Source: Chryseobacterium ginsenosidimutans (GTDB taxonomy: Bacteria > Bacteroidota > Bacteroidia > Flavobacteriales > Weeksellaceae). Taken from it: a DNA stretch of 64,000 nucleotides. The notes beneath the pieces were generated by a model that saw only the letters and a list, made by a program, of their open reading frames with translations, ran no database searches and was not told where the DNA came from. The position numbers and the translations under genes are program-made. Shown piece by piece: positions 36,861 to 45,062 of this stretch; position 1 is the first letter of the stretch; each line of letters starts with the position of its first letter. The stretch is taken from NCBI RefSeq assembly GCF_024807225.1, contig NZ_JANUCO010000001.1, forward strand, positions 3,596,001 to 3,660,000, in the 5' to 3' direction.

Positions 36861-36922
36861 TGTTTTTAATTTTTTTATTTGATAATTTAAAGGTAAGACC
36901 TTTCTAAAAATTGAGTAATACC

Positions 36923-37855
36923 CTATGATAATTTCGGTAAAACTTCTTCTATTTTTTCACGTAATCCTTCGTGTTGTTTTGGAAGTTTTAGGTTTGTTCC
37001 CAATTCGTTCAAAGGTTCATCCACAGTGAATCCCGGATTGTCGGTTGCTATTTCGAATAAAACGCCACCCGGTTCACGGAAATATAGTGAGTAGAAATAA
37101 TCTCTGTCGATTTTCGGAGTGATATTCAATCCTGCAGACATTACTTTTTCACGGAATTCCATTAAAACATTGTCATCTTTTACTCTGAATGCAACGTGGT
37201 GGTTGGTTCCTGCGGCATTTCTTCCTGCGATAATTTTATCGTTTTCGATGATGTCAACAAGATTCGCTGTTTCGATCGCATCGGTTGCAAAACGGTATCT
37301 TTCACCTTCCTGTTTTTGCAAATCATAACCAAAAATATCGGTTAACACTTTGATTGTAGGATCTGCTTTTTTCAATGTCAAGGTGATGTTGTGGAAACCT
37401 TTCAATGCATTTTCGTCTTTAATATCATCGGTTGTCCAGACTTTTCTGTCATCCGGAGTAGAAGATTCAATGAACTGTAATTGTAAACCATCCGGATCTT
37501 GGAATGAAATTAATTTTTCACCAAAAATTTCACCTTCTTCAACATTTACATTGAATTGCTGCAATCTGTTTTTCCAGAATTCCAAGCTTCCTTTGGGAAC
37601 TGAATAACCTATATGAGTTGCTAAACCTGTTCCGTTTGTACCTTTCCCGATTCCTTCCCACGGAAAAAATGTTAAGATTGTTCCCGGAGTTCCTTCTTCG
37701 TTTCCGAAATAAAAATGGTACGTTCCCGGATCATCAAAGTTCACCGTTTTCTTTACCAATCTTACTCCTAAAACCTTTGTATAAAAATCTAAATTTCTTT
37801 TTGCGTTGTCTGCAATCGCTGTGATATGGTGCAGTCCTAAAATTCTATTTTCCAT
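36923..37855 (-). CDS. Ring-cleaving dioxygenase, VOC fold (MhqO-like), paralogue 2
   Basis: 310 residues with the same two-module layout as its neighbour: GLHHITAIADNAKRNLDFYT at the start, HHVAFRVKDDNVL, and REPGGVLFEIATDNPGFT near the end. Its promoter region matches the pirin gene's over about 50 bases, including a palindromic AACTAGTT and a TAAATTTG box, so both may answer to one electrophile- or quinone-sensing regulator (inference). The acetyltransferase gene follows after 62 bases. Confidence 0.9.
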   Translation of the reverse strand: MENRILGLHHITAIADNAKRNLDFYTKVLGVRLVKKTVNFDDPGTYHFYFGNEEGTPGTILTFFPWEGIGKGTNGTGLATHIGYSVPKGSLEFWKNRLQQFNVNVEEGEIFGEKLISFQDPDGLQLQFIESSTPDDRKVWTTDDIKDENALKGFHNITLTLKKADPTIKVLTDIFGYDLQKQEGERYRFATDAIETANLVDIIENDKIIAGRNAAGTNHHVAFRVKDDNVLMEFREKVMSAGLNITPKIDRDYFYSLYFREPGGVLFEIATDNPGFTVDEPLNELGTNLKLPKQHEGLREKIEEVLPKLS

Positions 37856-37880
37856 TTTGTTATTTGTTTAATTTTGATAG

Positions 37881-37931
37881 GACAAATTTAGGGTGAATAG
37901 AAATCCTGCACATTTAACTAGTTTAATAAAT
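37881..37931 (-). promoter_or_regulatory. Shared promoter/operator block, copy in front of MhqO-like paralogue 2
   Basis: Minus-strand order: TTTATTAAACTAGTTAAATG, about 20 bases, TAAATTTG as -7 box, 30 bases to the ATG. Same block as at 31183-31232. Confidence 0.6.
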
Positions 37932-37967
37932 GATGTTTTCTGTAAAAAGTGTAAAATGTTCTGTTTG

Positions 37968-38114
37968 TCATTCTGAACGAAGCGGCATGGAGTGAAGAAT
38001 CTGTTCTCCTTTCTGCATAATAGTTTCCATACAGTTTGTCTTCCCTAAGCATTTTTTTTAATCTGTCTGAAAAGATTCTTGCCAAGATCCCTACTGGATG
38101 ACAAACTTTGGGCT
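37968..38114. repeat. Family C fragment followed by a degenerate family B copy
   Basis: TTTGTCATTCTGAACGAAGC at 37967-37986 (family C) and then a B copy from about 38028 (CCATACAGTTTGTCTTCCCT) to GATCCCTACTGGATGACAAA, ending at about 38114. They fill the left part of the 633-base gap between the dioxygenase and the met leader. Confidence 0.5.
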
Positions 38115-38144
38115 ATTTCGAAATCTGAAAAAAATGACTACAAT

Positions 38145-38253
38145 CTAGCCCCGATTGGAACATTTGTTTGAGCTCATTTTCTGAGTTTCGGCGGCGGAAA
38201 AGCCGCCGCCGAAACTCAGAAAATAGCGAGTGCGGAAAGCGGGAAATAGCTTC
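38145..38253 (+). ncRNA. Structured element resembling the Flavo-1 RNA motif, copy 1
   Basis: Outer pairing of TAGCCCCG (38146-38153) with CGGGAAATAGCT (38240-38251) as AGC/GCT and CCCG/CGGG, then AGCG and GCGG-type internal parts around a perfect 22-bp stem (38176-38197 with 38203-38224, loop AAAAG). The order AGCCC.GAT - hairpin - AGCG - CGGAAAGC - GGGAA-AGCT is a sequence I associate with the Flavo-1 motif of Bacteroidota. The assignment is from memory. A second copy is at 47675-47745. Confidence 0.5.
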
Positions 38254-38414
38254 GAAAAAATTATTAATTATTAATGATGAATTATAAATGACTTGGGTTT
38301 TTCTTTTTTTAGACTGATAACCAACCTTACAATTGCTAAATTAACCGTGTATAAATAAATTTAAACAACTAAAAATCAAATAATTAAAAACAATATTAAA
38401 ATTATTTTTCAAAA

Positions 38415-38460
38415 AGTCTACTTTTTTAGTGGACTAATAAAAAATTATGTTTTATATTTG
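38415..38460 (+). promoter_or_regulatory. Operator and promoter of the methionine-uptake operon
   Basis: TATATTTG at 38453-38460 fits TAnnTTTG. Upstream an inverted repeat AGTCTACT (38415-38422) and AGTGGACT (38428-38435) pairs at 7 of 8 positions around a T-run, placed where a regulator would contact the -33 region. A transcript would begin just before the leader peptide at 38489. Confidence 0.55.
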
Positions 38461-38488
38461 CAAACGTAATCAGGATATAAAAAATAAA

Positions 38489-38587
38489 ATGAAAGCAGAA
38501 TCTAAAAATAGCACAGTAAGAAGACACACCATGAATTTTATGATGATGTATTGCTGCATGCCTATGCTTCATTCCTGTTGTGGTTAA
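38489..38587 (+). CDS. Met/Cys-rich leader peptide of the methionine transport operon
   Basis: 32 codons with an ATG about 28 bases after the -7 box. The last 18 residues read MNFMMMYCCMPMLHSCCG, that is six Met and four Cys, three of the Met in a row. A terminator hairpin follows 25 bases after the stop and then the operon of an EamA exporter and metN, metI, metQ. This is the layout of a ribosome-mediated transcription attenuator: shortage of Met-tRNA (or Cys-tRNA) would stall the ribosome and favour an antiterminator. The antiterminator helix itself I could not draw with certainty. Too small to have been predicted by usual gene finders. The regulatory role is inference; the reading frame and composition are seen directly. 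Confidence 0.65.
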   Translation: MKAESKNSTVRRHTMNFMMMYCCMPMLHSCCG

Positions 38588-38612
38588 CCTTACTTTTATA
38601 TGACATATTTTT

Positions 38613-38646
38613 AAAGGCTTTACCACGTTGTAGAGCCTTTTTTATT
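38613..38646 (+). terminator. Attenuator-like intrinsic terminator
   Basis: 11-bp stem AAAGGCTTTAC (38613-38623) with GTAGAGCCTTT (38630-38640), one G-U pair, loop CACGTT, then six T. It stands between the leader peptide and the first structural gene, 26 bases before that gene's ATG. Confidence 0.75.
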
Positions 38647-38671
38647 TACAAAAACAACATTAAAAAATATC

Positions 38672-39673
38672 ATGAATACTCATAAAAACAAATGGCTTAT
38701 TCCCATAGCCTTCACCAATATATATGTAATATGGGGAATTACTTTTCTTGCGATTTCCTTCGGATTAAACGGGTTTCCGCCTTTTATTCTTTCCGGTTTC
38801 AGATTTTTGGGTGCAGGAATATTGATGATGGGATATTTACTCGTAAAAGGTGAAAAAGCAAATTCTGTAGTCAACTGGAGAAAAAATTCGATCACAGGAA
38901 TCCTCATTCTTACCGGAGGAACGGGACTTGTAGCGTGGGGAGAACAATATGTAACAGCATCTGAAGCAGCCATCGCTATTGCAACCGGACCATTTTGGTT
39001 CATCGCGATCGATAAGAAAAACTGGAGTTATTATTTCTCGGATAAATTCATTCCTTTAGGGTTAATTATCGGTTTTGTGGGGCTTATTTTATTTCTGAAC
39101 GGAAGTGTAAGTTCATCCAATTCACATACAGGAACAGCAAATGCTTCAATAAGAATAACTGCATTTATCGTTTTGGCATTAAGTTCTGTTGCTTGGGTTT
39201 TGGGATCATTATATTCTAAAAAAAATCCGGCAGGTCATTCAACTTTTATGAATATTGCGCAACAGCTTATTGTAGCAGGTATTGCCTCTTTTCTTATTGC
39301 TTTTTTAAGAAATGAATGGATTGGATTTTCGATTGTAAAAGTACCATTAACAGCTTGGTTTGGCTTATTCTTCCTTATTTTCTTCGGATCAATTATCGCC
39401 TACATGTCTTACATCTGGCTTTTGTCTGTAAAACCTGCAGCTTTAGTAAGTACCCACACTTACATCAACCCTATTGTAACAGTAATTGCAGGCTGGATTA
39501 TCGCCAATCAAACCATTAATACCACTCAATTTTATGGATTAATCGTTATACTTTCCGGAGTGCTTTTAACCAATGTGACGAAATATTTCAAGCTTTCAAA
39601 ACGATCAAAAGTGAAAATAAGAAGAGCGATAAGACATGTCAACAGAAATAGCAGACCTTATCAACCTATATAA
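38672..39673 (+). CDS. EamA/DMT family transporter
   Basis: 333 residues with ten membrane helices in two EamA halves (about 8-150 and 165-300). GGTGLVAWGEQYVTASEAAI and LLSVKPAALVSTHTYINPIV are the typical half-end motifs. Such carriers export amino acids or metabolites; the C-terminal 25 residues are basic and cytosolic. It is the first gene of a unit with metN, metI and metQ and the first behind the Met/Cys leader, so export of a methionine- or cysteine-related compound is likely (inference). The neighbouring metN starts 13 bases on. Confidence 0.9.
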   Translation: MNTHKNKWLIPIAFTNIYVIWGITFLAISFGLNGFPPFILSGFRFLGAGILMMGYLLVKGEKANSVVNWRKNSITGILILTGGTGLVAWGEQYVTASEAAIAIATGPFWFIAIDKKNWSYYFSDKFIPLGLIIGFVGLILFLNGSVSSSNSHTGTANASIRITAFIVLALSSVAWVLGSLYSKKNPAGHSTFMNIAQQLIVAGIASFLIAFLRNEWIGFSIVKVPLTAWFGLFFLIFFGSIIAYMSYIWLLSVKPAALVSTHTYINPIVTVIAGWIIANQTINTTQFYGLIVILSGVLLTNVTKYFKLSKRSKVKIRRAIRHVNRNSRPYQPI

Positions 39674-39686
39674 ATTTTAAGTAAAA

Positions 39687-40715
39687 ATGATAGAGATAAA
39701 GAATATTTCAAAAACTTTTCATCAGAAAAAGCAGTCTTTTAAAGCTCTGGATGATGTAAGCCTAAACATTGAACAAAGCGATATTGTAGGAATCATCGGA
39801 TTTTCAGGAGCAGGAAAAAGTACCTTAATCCGAACGGTGAATCTTCTTGAAAAACCTGATAACGGCGAAATTATCATCAACGGAAAAGATTTCACAAAAT
39901 TAAATTCCAGACAATTAGCCAGCGAAAGAAAAAAAATCGGAATGATCTTCCAGCATTTTAATCTGCTTTCTTCAAGAACAGTTTTTGAAAATATTGCGCT
40001 TCCATTGGAATTGGATAATGTCAGCACAACTGAAATCAATAAAAAAGGTAATGAACTTTTGAAAATTGTAGGCTTAGAAGACAAAGCCAATGATTATCCT
40101 AAAAGTCTTTCGGGCGGACAAAAACAAAGGGTTGCAATTGCAAGAGCGTTGGCAAACGATCCTTATCTCCTGCTTTGTGATGAAGCGACAAGTGCGCTCG
40201 ATCCGGCAACGACTCAATCTATTTTACAATTATTGAGGGATATTAATCAAAGATTGGGAATTACCATTTTGTTGATTACTCACGAAATGGAAGTCATTAA
40301 AACTGTCTGCAACCACGTTGCCGTGATCGACAAAGGAAAACTATTAATTAAAGGAACTTTAAGCGAGATTGTCTCCAATAAAGAAAATCCTATTATCAAA
40401 CAATTTTTAAAATCTGGTGTTATGACTATACCACAAGAACTGAATAAAAAACTACAAAAAGACCCACAAGATGGATTATTTCCATTGGTTGAGGTTGAGT
40501 TAAACGAACAAATATCTGTTGAAGAATTGCTTTCAATAGTATATGATAAATATAAAATTCCTTACAAATTGTTGAAGGCAGATGTAGAATATTTGGGAGA
40601 TTCTAATTTCGGAAAACTGTTGCTACAGCTTCAGGGTGAAGAAGAGGAAAACCAGCAGGCCATCTATTATTTCAATCAAAATAAAATTCAAAATACAGTA
40701 AGAGGATATGCTTAG
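39687..40715 (+). CDS. metN: Methionine ABC transporter ATP-binding protein
   Basis: 342 residues. Walker A GFSGAGKST (about 38-46), signature LSGGQKQRVAIARAL (about 139), Walker B LLLCDEATSALDP (about 160) and an H-loop in LLITHEMEV. The C-terminal 90 residues match the NIL regulatory domain, which binds methionine and closes the transporter (transinhibition). Overlaps metI by eight bases. With the leader peptide upstream, uptake would be controlled at both transcription and protein level. Confidence 0.95.
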   Translation: MIEIKNISKTFHQKKQSFKALDDVSLNIEQSDIVGIIGFSGAGKSTLIRTVNLLEKPDNGEIIINGKDFTKLNSRQLASERKKIGMIFQHFNLLSSRTVFENIALPLELDNVSTTEINKKGNELLKIVGLEDKANDYPKSLSGGQKQRVAIARALANDPYLLLCDEATSALDPATTQSILQLLRDINQRLGITILLITHEMEVIKTVCNHVAVIDKGKLLIKGTLSEIVSNKENPIIKQFLKSGVMTIPQELNKKLQKDPQDGLFPLVEVELNEQISVEELLSIVYDKYKIPYKLLKADVEYLGDSNFGKLLLQLQGEEEENQQAIYYFNQNKIQNTVRGYA

Positions 40716-41364
40716 TGATACGGTGATTTCTCTTTTGTCGAAGGGAGTTTGGGAGACGGTTTATATGACATTCGTGTCTGGATTTTTTGGATTTGTGTTG
40801 GGTTTACCCGTTGGAATTCTGTTGTTTTTTACAAGAAAAGGACAGCTTTTGGAAAATGTAATTTATAATAGAGTTTTATCTGTTTTGGTTAATATTTTTC
40901 GTTCTATTCCTTTTATTATTTTGATTGTTTGGATGATTCCTTTTACCAGAAGTATAGTCGGAACATCAATTGGAATGAACGCTGCTTTAGTTCCTTTAAG
41001 CATCGGTGCAGCACCTTTTATTGCAAGATTAGTGGAAAACAGTTTGCTGGAAGTTCCTTATGGATTGATTGAAACCGCAAGAGCTTTGGGAGCGAGTCCG
41101 TTTCAGATTATCCGAAAGGTTTTGTTGCCGGAAGCACTTCCCTCTTTAATTAATAATGCAACGATTACGCTCATCACTTTGGTCGGTTATTCTGCGATGG
41201 GTGGCGCTGTCGGAGCCGGTGGATTGGGACAAATCGGGTATCAATACGGCTATATCGGTTACGATGCGGTGATTATGAATCTGGTGTTGGGATTATTGGT
41301 TACGATAGTTTTTATCATCCAGTTTTCGGGTGACAGATTGGCGAAGAGATTCGATCATCGCTGA
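40708..41364 (+). CDS. metI: Methionine ABC transporter permease
   Basis: 218 residues with five membrane helices. The EAA loop for contact with MetN reads LIETARALGASPFQIIRKVL with PEALPS after it, as in MetI. It starts inside the metN gene. A repeat of GAGTTTGAG type follows its stop directly. Confidence 0.95.
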   Translation: MLSDTVISLLSKGVWETVYMTFVSGFFGFVLGLPVGILLFFTRKGQLLENVIYNRVLSVLVNIFRSIPFIILIVWMIPFTRSIVGTSIGMNAALVPLSIGAAPFIARLVENSLLEVPYGLIETARALGASPFQIIRKVLLPEALPSLINNATITLITLVGYSAMGGAVGAGGLGQIGYQYGYIGYDAVIMNLVLGLLVTIVFIIQFSGDRLAKRFDHR

Positions 41365-41424
41365 GTTTGAGTGTTGGAGAGTTTTAGTGTTTGAGTATGA
41401 GAGATTTTTGAGTGTTTGAGTGCT
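41361..41424 (+). repeat. Degenerate GAGTTTGAG repeat (family E, copy 2)
   Basis: Variants of GAGTTTGAGTGTTGGAGAGT following the metI stop without a gap, like copy 1 after the barrel gene at 22.88 kb. Confidence 0.5.
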
Positions 41425-41484
41425 TTTAAAATATATAATGTGAATGTGAAGTAGTGTGATGGTTTTGAAAATTCAGCCATCGAT

Positions 41485-41568
41485 CGGCGAAAAAATTAGC
41501 AAAAAGGAGTAAAGCCATATTTTATTTATTAAAGAATTTTAAAAATTTAACCTTTTTGCTTTTTCGCC
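41485..41568. repeat. Long inverted repeat between metI and metQ
   Basis: GGCGAAAAAATTAGCAAAAAGG (41486-41507, one three-base bulge) pairs with CCTTTTTGCTTTTTCGCC (41550-41567), enclosing about 42 AT-rich bases. The right arm is followed by a run of A. It could set a stability or expression boundary inside the met operon. Confidence 0.55.
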
Positions 41569-41589
41569 TTTAAAAAAAAAAAATTTACA

Positions 41590-42399
41590 ATGAAAAAAAT
41601 AAAGATTTTAGGTTTATTAACGGCAGGTTTGTTGGTATTCACCGCTTGTAATTCGTCGAAAAAAGATAATCCGAATTACATTAAAGTCGGGATCACTTCC
41701 GGTCCGGAACAGGAAATTGCAGAAACGGCGAAAAAAGTAGCGAAAGAAAAATACAATCTTGATGTAGAGCTGGTTTCCTTCAACGATTATGTCGTTCCAA
41801 ACGAAGCTTTGAATAATGGAGATATCGATGCGAATGCTTTTCAGCATGTTCCTTATTTGAATGAGCAATCAAAACAGAGAGGCTATAAATTAGCGGTTGT
41901 CGGAAATACTTTTGTCTACCCGATTGTAGCGTATTCAAAAAAGATTAAAAGCATTAATGAGCTTCAAAACGGAAGCACGATTGTAATTCCCAACGACCCG
42001 ACAAACGGCGGTCGTTCCCTACTTCTTCTACAGAAAAACGGTTTATTGCAATTAAAAGAAGGCATCGGATTATTACCGAAAGTGACTGACATTGTCGGGA
42101 ATCCTAAACAGTTAAAAATCCTTGAAATCGAAGCGCCTCAATTGCCAAGAGTCTTGGATGATAAAGAAGTTGTGATCGCGATTATCAATAATAATTTTGC
42201 TGCACAAGCCGGATTAGATGCCGACAAACAGGGAATTTTTAAAGAAGATAAAAATTCGCCTTATGTAAATGTCGTGGTTTCAAGACAGGACAATAAAGAT
42301 GATGAAAAAGTAAAAAACTTTGTGAAAGCCTATGAATCTGATGAGGTTTTGAAAAAAGCAGAAGAGATTTTCAAAGGCGGAGCGGTGAAAGGATGGTAG
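41590..42399 (+). CDS. metQ: Methionine-binding lipoprotein
   Basis: 269 residues of the NlpA/MetQ family. Lipobox FTAC at about residue 18-21, then IKVGITSGPEQEIAETAKKV, VPNEALNNGDIDANAFQHVP and IVIPNDPTNGGRSLLLLQ, which line the methionine pocket. It captures methionine in the periplasm for MetNI. Separated from metI by 225 bases with a repeat and a hairpin, so it may be expressed at a different level. Confidence 0.95.
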   Translation: MKKIKILGLLTAGLLVFTACNSSKKDNPNYIKVGITSGPEQEIAETAKKVAKEKYNLDVELVSFNDYVVPNEALNNGDIDANAFQHVPYLNEQSKQRGYKLAVVGNTFVYPIVAYSKKIKSINELQNGSTIVIPNDPTNGGRSLLLLQKNGLLQLKEGIGLLPKVTDIVGNPKQLKILEIEAPQLPRVLDDKEVVIAIINNNFAAQAGLDADKQGIFKEDKNSPYVNVVVSRQDNKDDEKVKNFVKAYESDEVLKKAEEIFKGGAVKGW

Positions 42400-42416
42400 C
42401 TAATTGTTAATGCTTG

Positions 42417-42452
42417 ATTGTTAATTGTTAATTGTTAATTGTTAATTGTTAA
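42417..42452 (+). repeat. TTAATTG heptamer tandem repeat
   Basis: About five perfect copies of a 7-base unit (ATTGTTA phase) after the metQ stop, with related TTGTTAATG just before. The rest of the 340-base spacer up to 42739 holds a 7-bp hairpin (42471-42487) and the terminator below. Confidence 0.8.
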
Positions 42453-42541
42453 TAAAAATGCCACATAATTCTCTTTCTTTGAAAGAGTGAGTTTTGTGAA
42501 GGTAAAAAAACGTTAGTCAAAAATTCTATTATTATATATTT

Positions 42542-42581
42542 AGACATTGTTTCAGGAGTATTTGAAATGGTGTCTTTTTTT
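42542..42581 (+). terminator. Terminator of the methionine operon
   Basis: 13-bp stem with three G-U pairs, AGACATTGTTTCA (42542-42554) and TGAAATGGTGTCT (42563-42575), followed by a T run. Confidence 0.7.
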
Positions 42582-42739
42582 GTTTATACTTTAATCCATT
42601 ACAATCGTTTTTCTTAAACTCACAGTTTTCCAAATAACATCTTGGTTATTAATGACCATTTATTTAAAATAATCATTTTCTCAATTTGAGATAATAATTT
42701 TTTTTGCTATTTTTGTTACCAATCAATAAAAAGGCTTTT

Positions 42740-45001
42740 ATGTTAAAGAAAACTGCCATTGTAAGCTTATTTACTCTTATCTCTGTTTCTTATATGGCTC
42801 AAAATACTACTCTACCTGTTTATTTAGACGAATCAAAACCCGTCGAGCAGCGAGTTCAGGATGCGCTTTCCAGAATGACGCTGGAAGAAAAAGTGGCGAT
42901 GCTTCATGCACAGTCGAAATTCAGCTCTTCCGGAGTTCCAAGATTGGGAATTCCTGAATTCTGGACAACAGACGGACCTCACGGAGTTCGCCCTGAAGTC
43001 ATGTGGGACGAATGGAATCAGGCAGGTTGGACGAACGACTCCATCATCGCTTATCCCGCATTGACGGCACTTTCCGCAACCTGGAACAAAAAAATGTCAT
43101 GGAATTACGGTAAAGCACTTGGAGAAGAAGCCCGTTACAGAAAAAAAGATATTCTTTTGGGACCCGGAGTCAACATTTACAGAACTCCACTGAACGGAAG
43201 AAACTTCGAATACATGGGTGAAGATCCTTATTTGACATCAAAAATGGTTGTTCCTTACATCAAAGGTGTACAATCGAATGGTGTGGCAACTTCTGTGAAG
43301 CATTTTGCTTTAAATAATCAGGAAATGTTCCGTAACACAAGCAATGTAAAAGTGGACGACAGAACATTGTACGAGATTTATCTTCCTGCCTTCAAAGCGG
43401 CGGTGACAGAAGGAGATTCTTGGACGATCATGGGAGCTTATGACATGTACAAAGGTCAATATTCCAGTCAGAATCAGTATCTTTTAAATGATATTTTAAA
43501 AGGTGAATGGAAATACAAAGGGGTTGTCGTTTCCGATTGGGGCGCTGTCAACAATACCGAACAAGCCATCCACAACGGATTGGATCTTGAATTTGGAAGC
43601 TGGACAAACGGACTTTCGGCAGGAACAAAAAATGCATATGACAATTATTATTTAGCAAAACCTTATTTAGATTTAATTAAATCAGGAAAAGTGGGGACAA
43701 AAGAGCTTGACGATAAAGTTTCAAGACTTCTAAATCTTGCTTATAAAACAACGATGAACAGAAACAAACCTTTCGGAAACATCGCTTCTGAAGAGCATAA
43801 AGCTGTCGCAAAAGAAATCGGTGAAGAAGGAATTGTTTTGTTGAAAAATCAGGGAAATGTACTTCCAATTGATAGTAAGAAAGCTAAAAAAATTGCCGTT
43901 ATCGGTGAAAATGCCATCAAAATCATGACGGTCGGCGGAGGTTCTTCTTCATTAAAAGTGAAATATGAAACGCTTCCTTTAGATGGAATTAAAGCAAGAT
44001 TCGGGAAACAGTCGGATGTACAATATGCGAGAGGTTATGTGGGAGATATTGGCGGAGAATATAACGGCGTAAAGTCTGGTCAAAACTTAAAAGATGATCG
44101 TTCTGAAGCTGAATTATTAAATGAAGCTGTAGAATTAGCAAAAAAATCTGATTACGTAATTTTCGTCGGAGGTTTAAATAAAGCTGATTTCCAAGATAGT
44201 GAAGGAAATGACAGAAAAAGCTACGGATTGCCTTACAATCAGGACAATGTGATTTCTGCATTGGCAAAAGCGAATAAAAATCTTGCCGTTGTTCTGGTAT
44301 CAGGAAATGCGGTTGCAATGCCTTGGATTAAGGACGTTCCGACGGTTTTACAATCTTGGTATTTGGGTTCTGAAGCTGGAAATTCTCTTGCTTCTGTTTT
44401 GGCAGGCGACGCCAATCCATCAGGAAAATTGCCATTCTCTTTCCCTGTGAAGCTGGAAGATAATTCTGCACACACATTAGGAGAATATCCCGGACAAAAA
44501 GATGAGCTGGCTGCAGGAAAAGGAAAAGACCAGAAAAACCCGATCAACATTACGTATAACGAAGGAATTTTCGTAGGTTATCGTTGGTATGACACGAAAA
44601 AAATTAAAACATTATTCAGTTTCGGACATGGTTTGAGTTATACAACTTTTGAATTCGGAAAGGCGAAAGCTGATAAAACAACGATTTCTCAGGACGACAC
44701 CATTACGTTTACGGTTTCTGTTAAAAATACCGGAAAAAAAGCCGGAGCTGAAGTTGCTCAATTATACATTTCCGATTTGAAATCATCGGTTGAAAGACCA
44801 ACCAAAGAATTGAAAGGTTTTGAAAAAGTATTTTTAAATCCTGGAGAAGAAAAAGAAGTTACATTTACGATCGACAAGACTGCTTTAAGTTTCTTCGACG
44901 CTCAAAAACACGACTGGGTCGCTGAACCAGGAGATTTTGAAGCACAAATCGGAAATTCTTCGGATGCTATTAAAACTAAGGTGAAGTTTACTTTAAAGTA
45001 A
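42740..45001 (+). CDS. bglX: Periplasmic beta-glucosidase, glycoside hydrolase family 3
   Basis: 753 residues from MLKKTAIVSLF, whose first 21 residues form a signal peptide; the earlier ATG at 42704 adds 12 hydrophobic residues and is less likely. The GH3 TIM barrel contains TTDGPHGVRPE, SVKHFALNNQE and the nucleophile Asp in VVVSDWGAVNN (about residue 266). The alpha/beta sandwich with LKVKYETLP-type loop and a C-terminal fibronectin-III-like domain follow. It cleaves beta-linked glucose or xylose from oligosaccharides. A terminator lies behind it. Confidence 0.92.
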   Translation: MLKKTAIVSLFTLISVSYMAQNTTLPVYLDESKPVEQRVQDALSRMTLEEKVAMLHAQSKFSSSGVPRLGIPEFWTTDGPHGVRPEVMWDEWNQAGWTNDSIIAYPALTALSATWNKKMSWNYGKALGEEARYRKKDILLGPGVNIYRTPLNGRNFEYMGEDPYLTSKMVVPYIKGVQSNGVATSVKHFALNNQEMFRNTSNVKVDDRTLYEIYLPAFKAAVTEGDSWTIMGAYDMYKGQYSSQNQYLLNDILKGEWKYKGVVVSDWGAVNNTEQAIHNGLDLEFGSWTNGLSAGTKNAYDNYYLAKPYLDLIKSGKVGTKELDDKVSRLLNLAYKTTMNRNKPFGNIASEEHKAVAKEIGEEGIVLLKNQGNVLPIDSKKAKKIAVIGENAIKIMTVGGGSSSLKVKYETLPLDGIKARFGKQSDVQYARGYVGDIGGEYNGVKSGQNLKDDRSEAELLNEAVELAKKSDYVIFVGGLNKADFQDSEGNDRKSYGLPYNQDNVISALAKANKNLAVVLVSGNAVAMPWIKDVPTVLQSWYLGSEAGNSLASVLAGDANPSGKLPFSFPVKLEDNSAHTLGEYPGQKDELAAGKGKDQKNPINITYNEGIFVGYRWYDTKKIKTLFSFGHGLSYTTFEFGKAKADKTTISQDDTITFTVSVKNTGKKAGAEVAQLYISDLKSSVERPTKELKGFEKVFLNPGEEKEVTFTIDKTALSFFDAQKHDWVAEPGDFEAQIGNSSDAIKTKVKFTLK

Positions 45002-45028
45002 TTTTACTTATTTATATTTCTAAAACGG

Positions 45029-45058
45029 AATGCCTGAATTTATTCGGGCATTTTTTAT
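45029..45058 (+). terminator. Terminator of the GH3 gene
   Basis: 10-bp stem AATGCCTGAA (45029-45038) and TTCGGGCATT (45043-45052) followed by six T. Confidence 0.85.
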
Positions 45059-45062
45059 TTTA

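Noticed and set aside
38426..38626. 66-residue minus-strand ORF over the met leader region
   Set aside because: It is the complement of the promoter, leader peptide and attenuator, whose plus-strand logic is far stronger.
42417..42452. Phase-variation repeat for metQ or bglX
   Set aside because: The heptamer tract lies after the metQ stop and about 290 bases before the next start, outside both coding frames and promoters.
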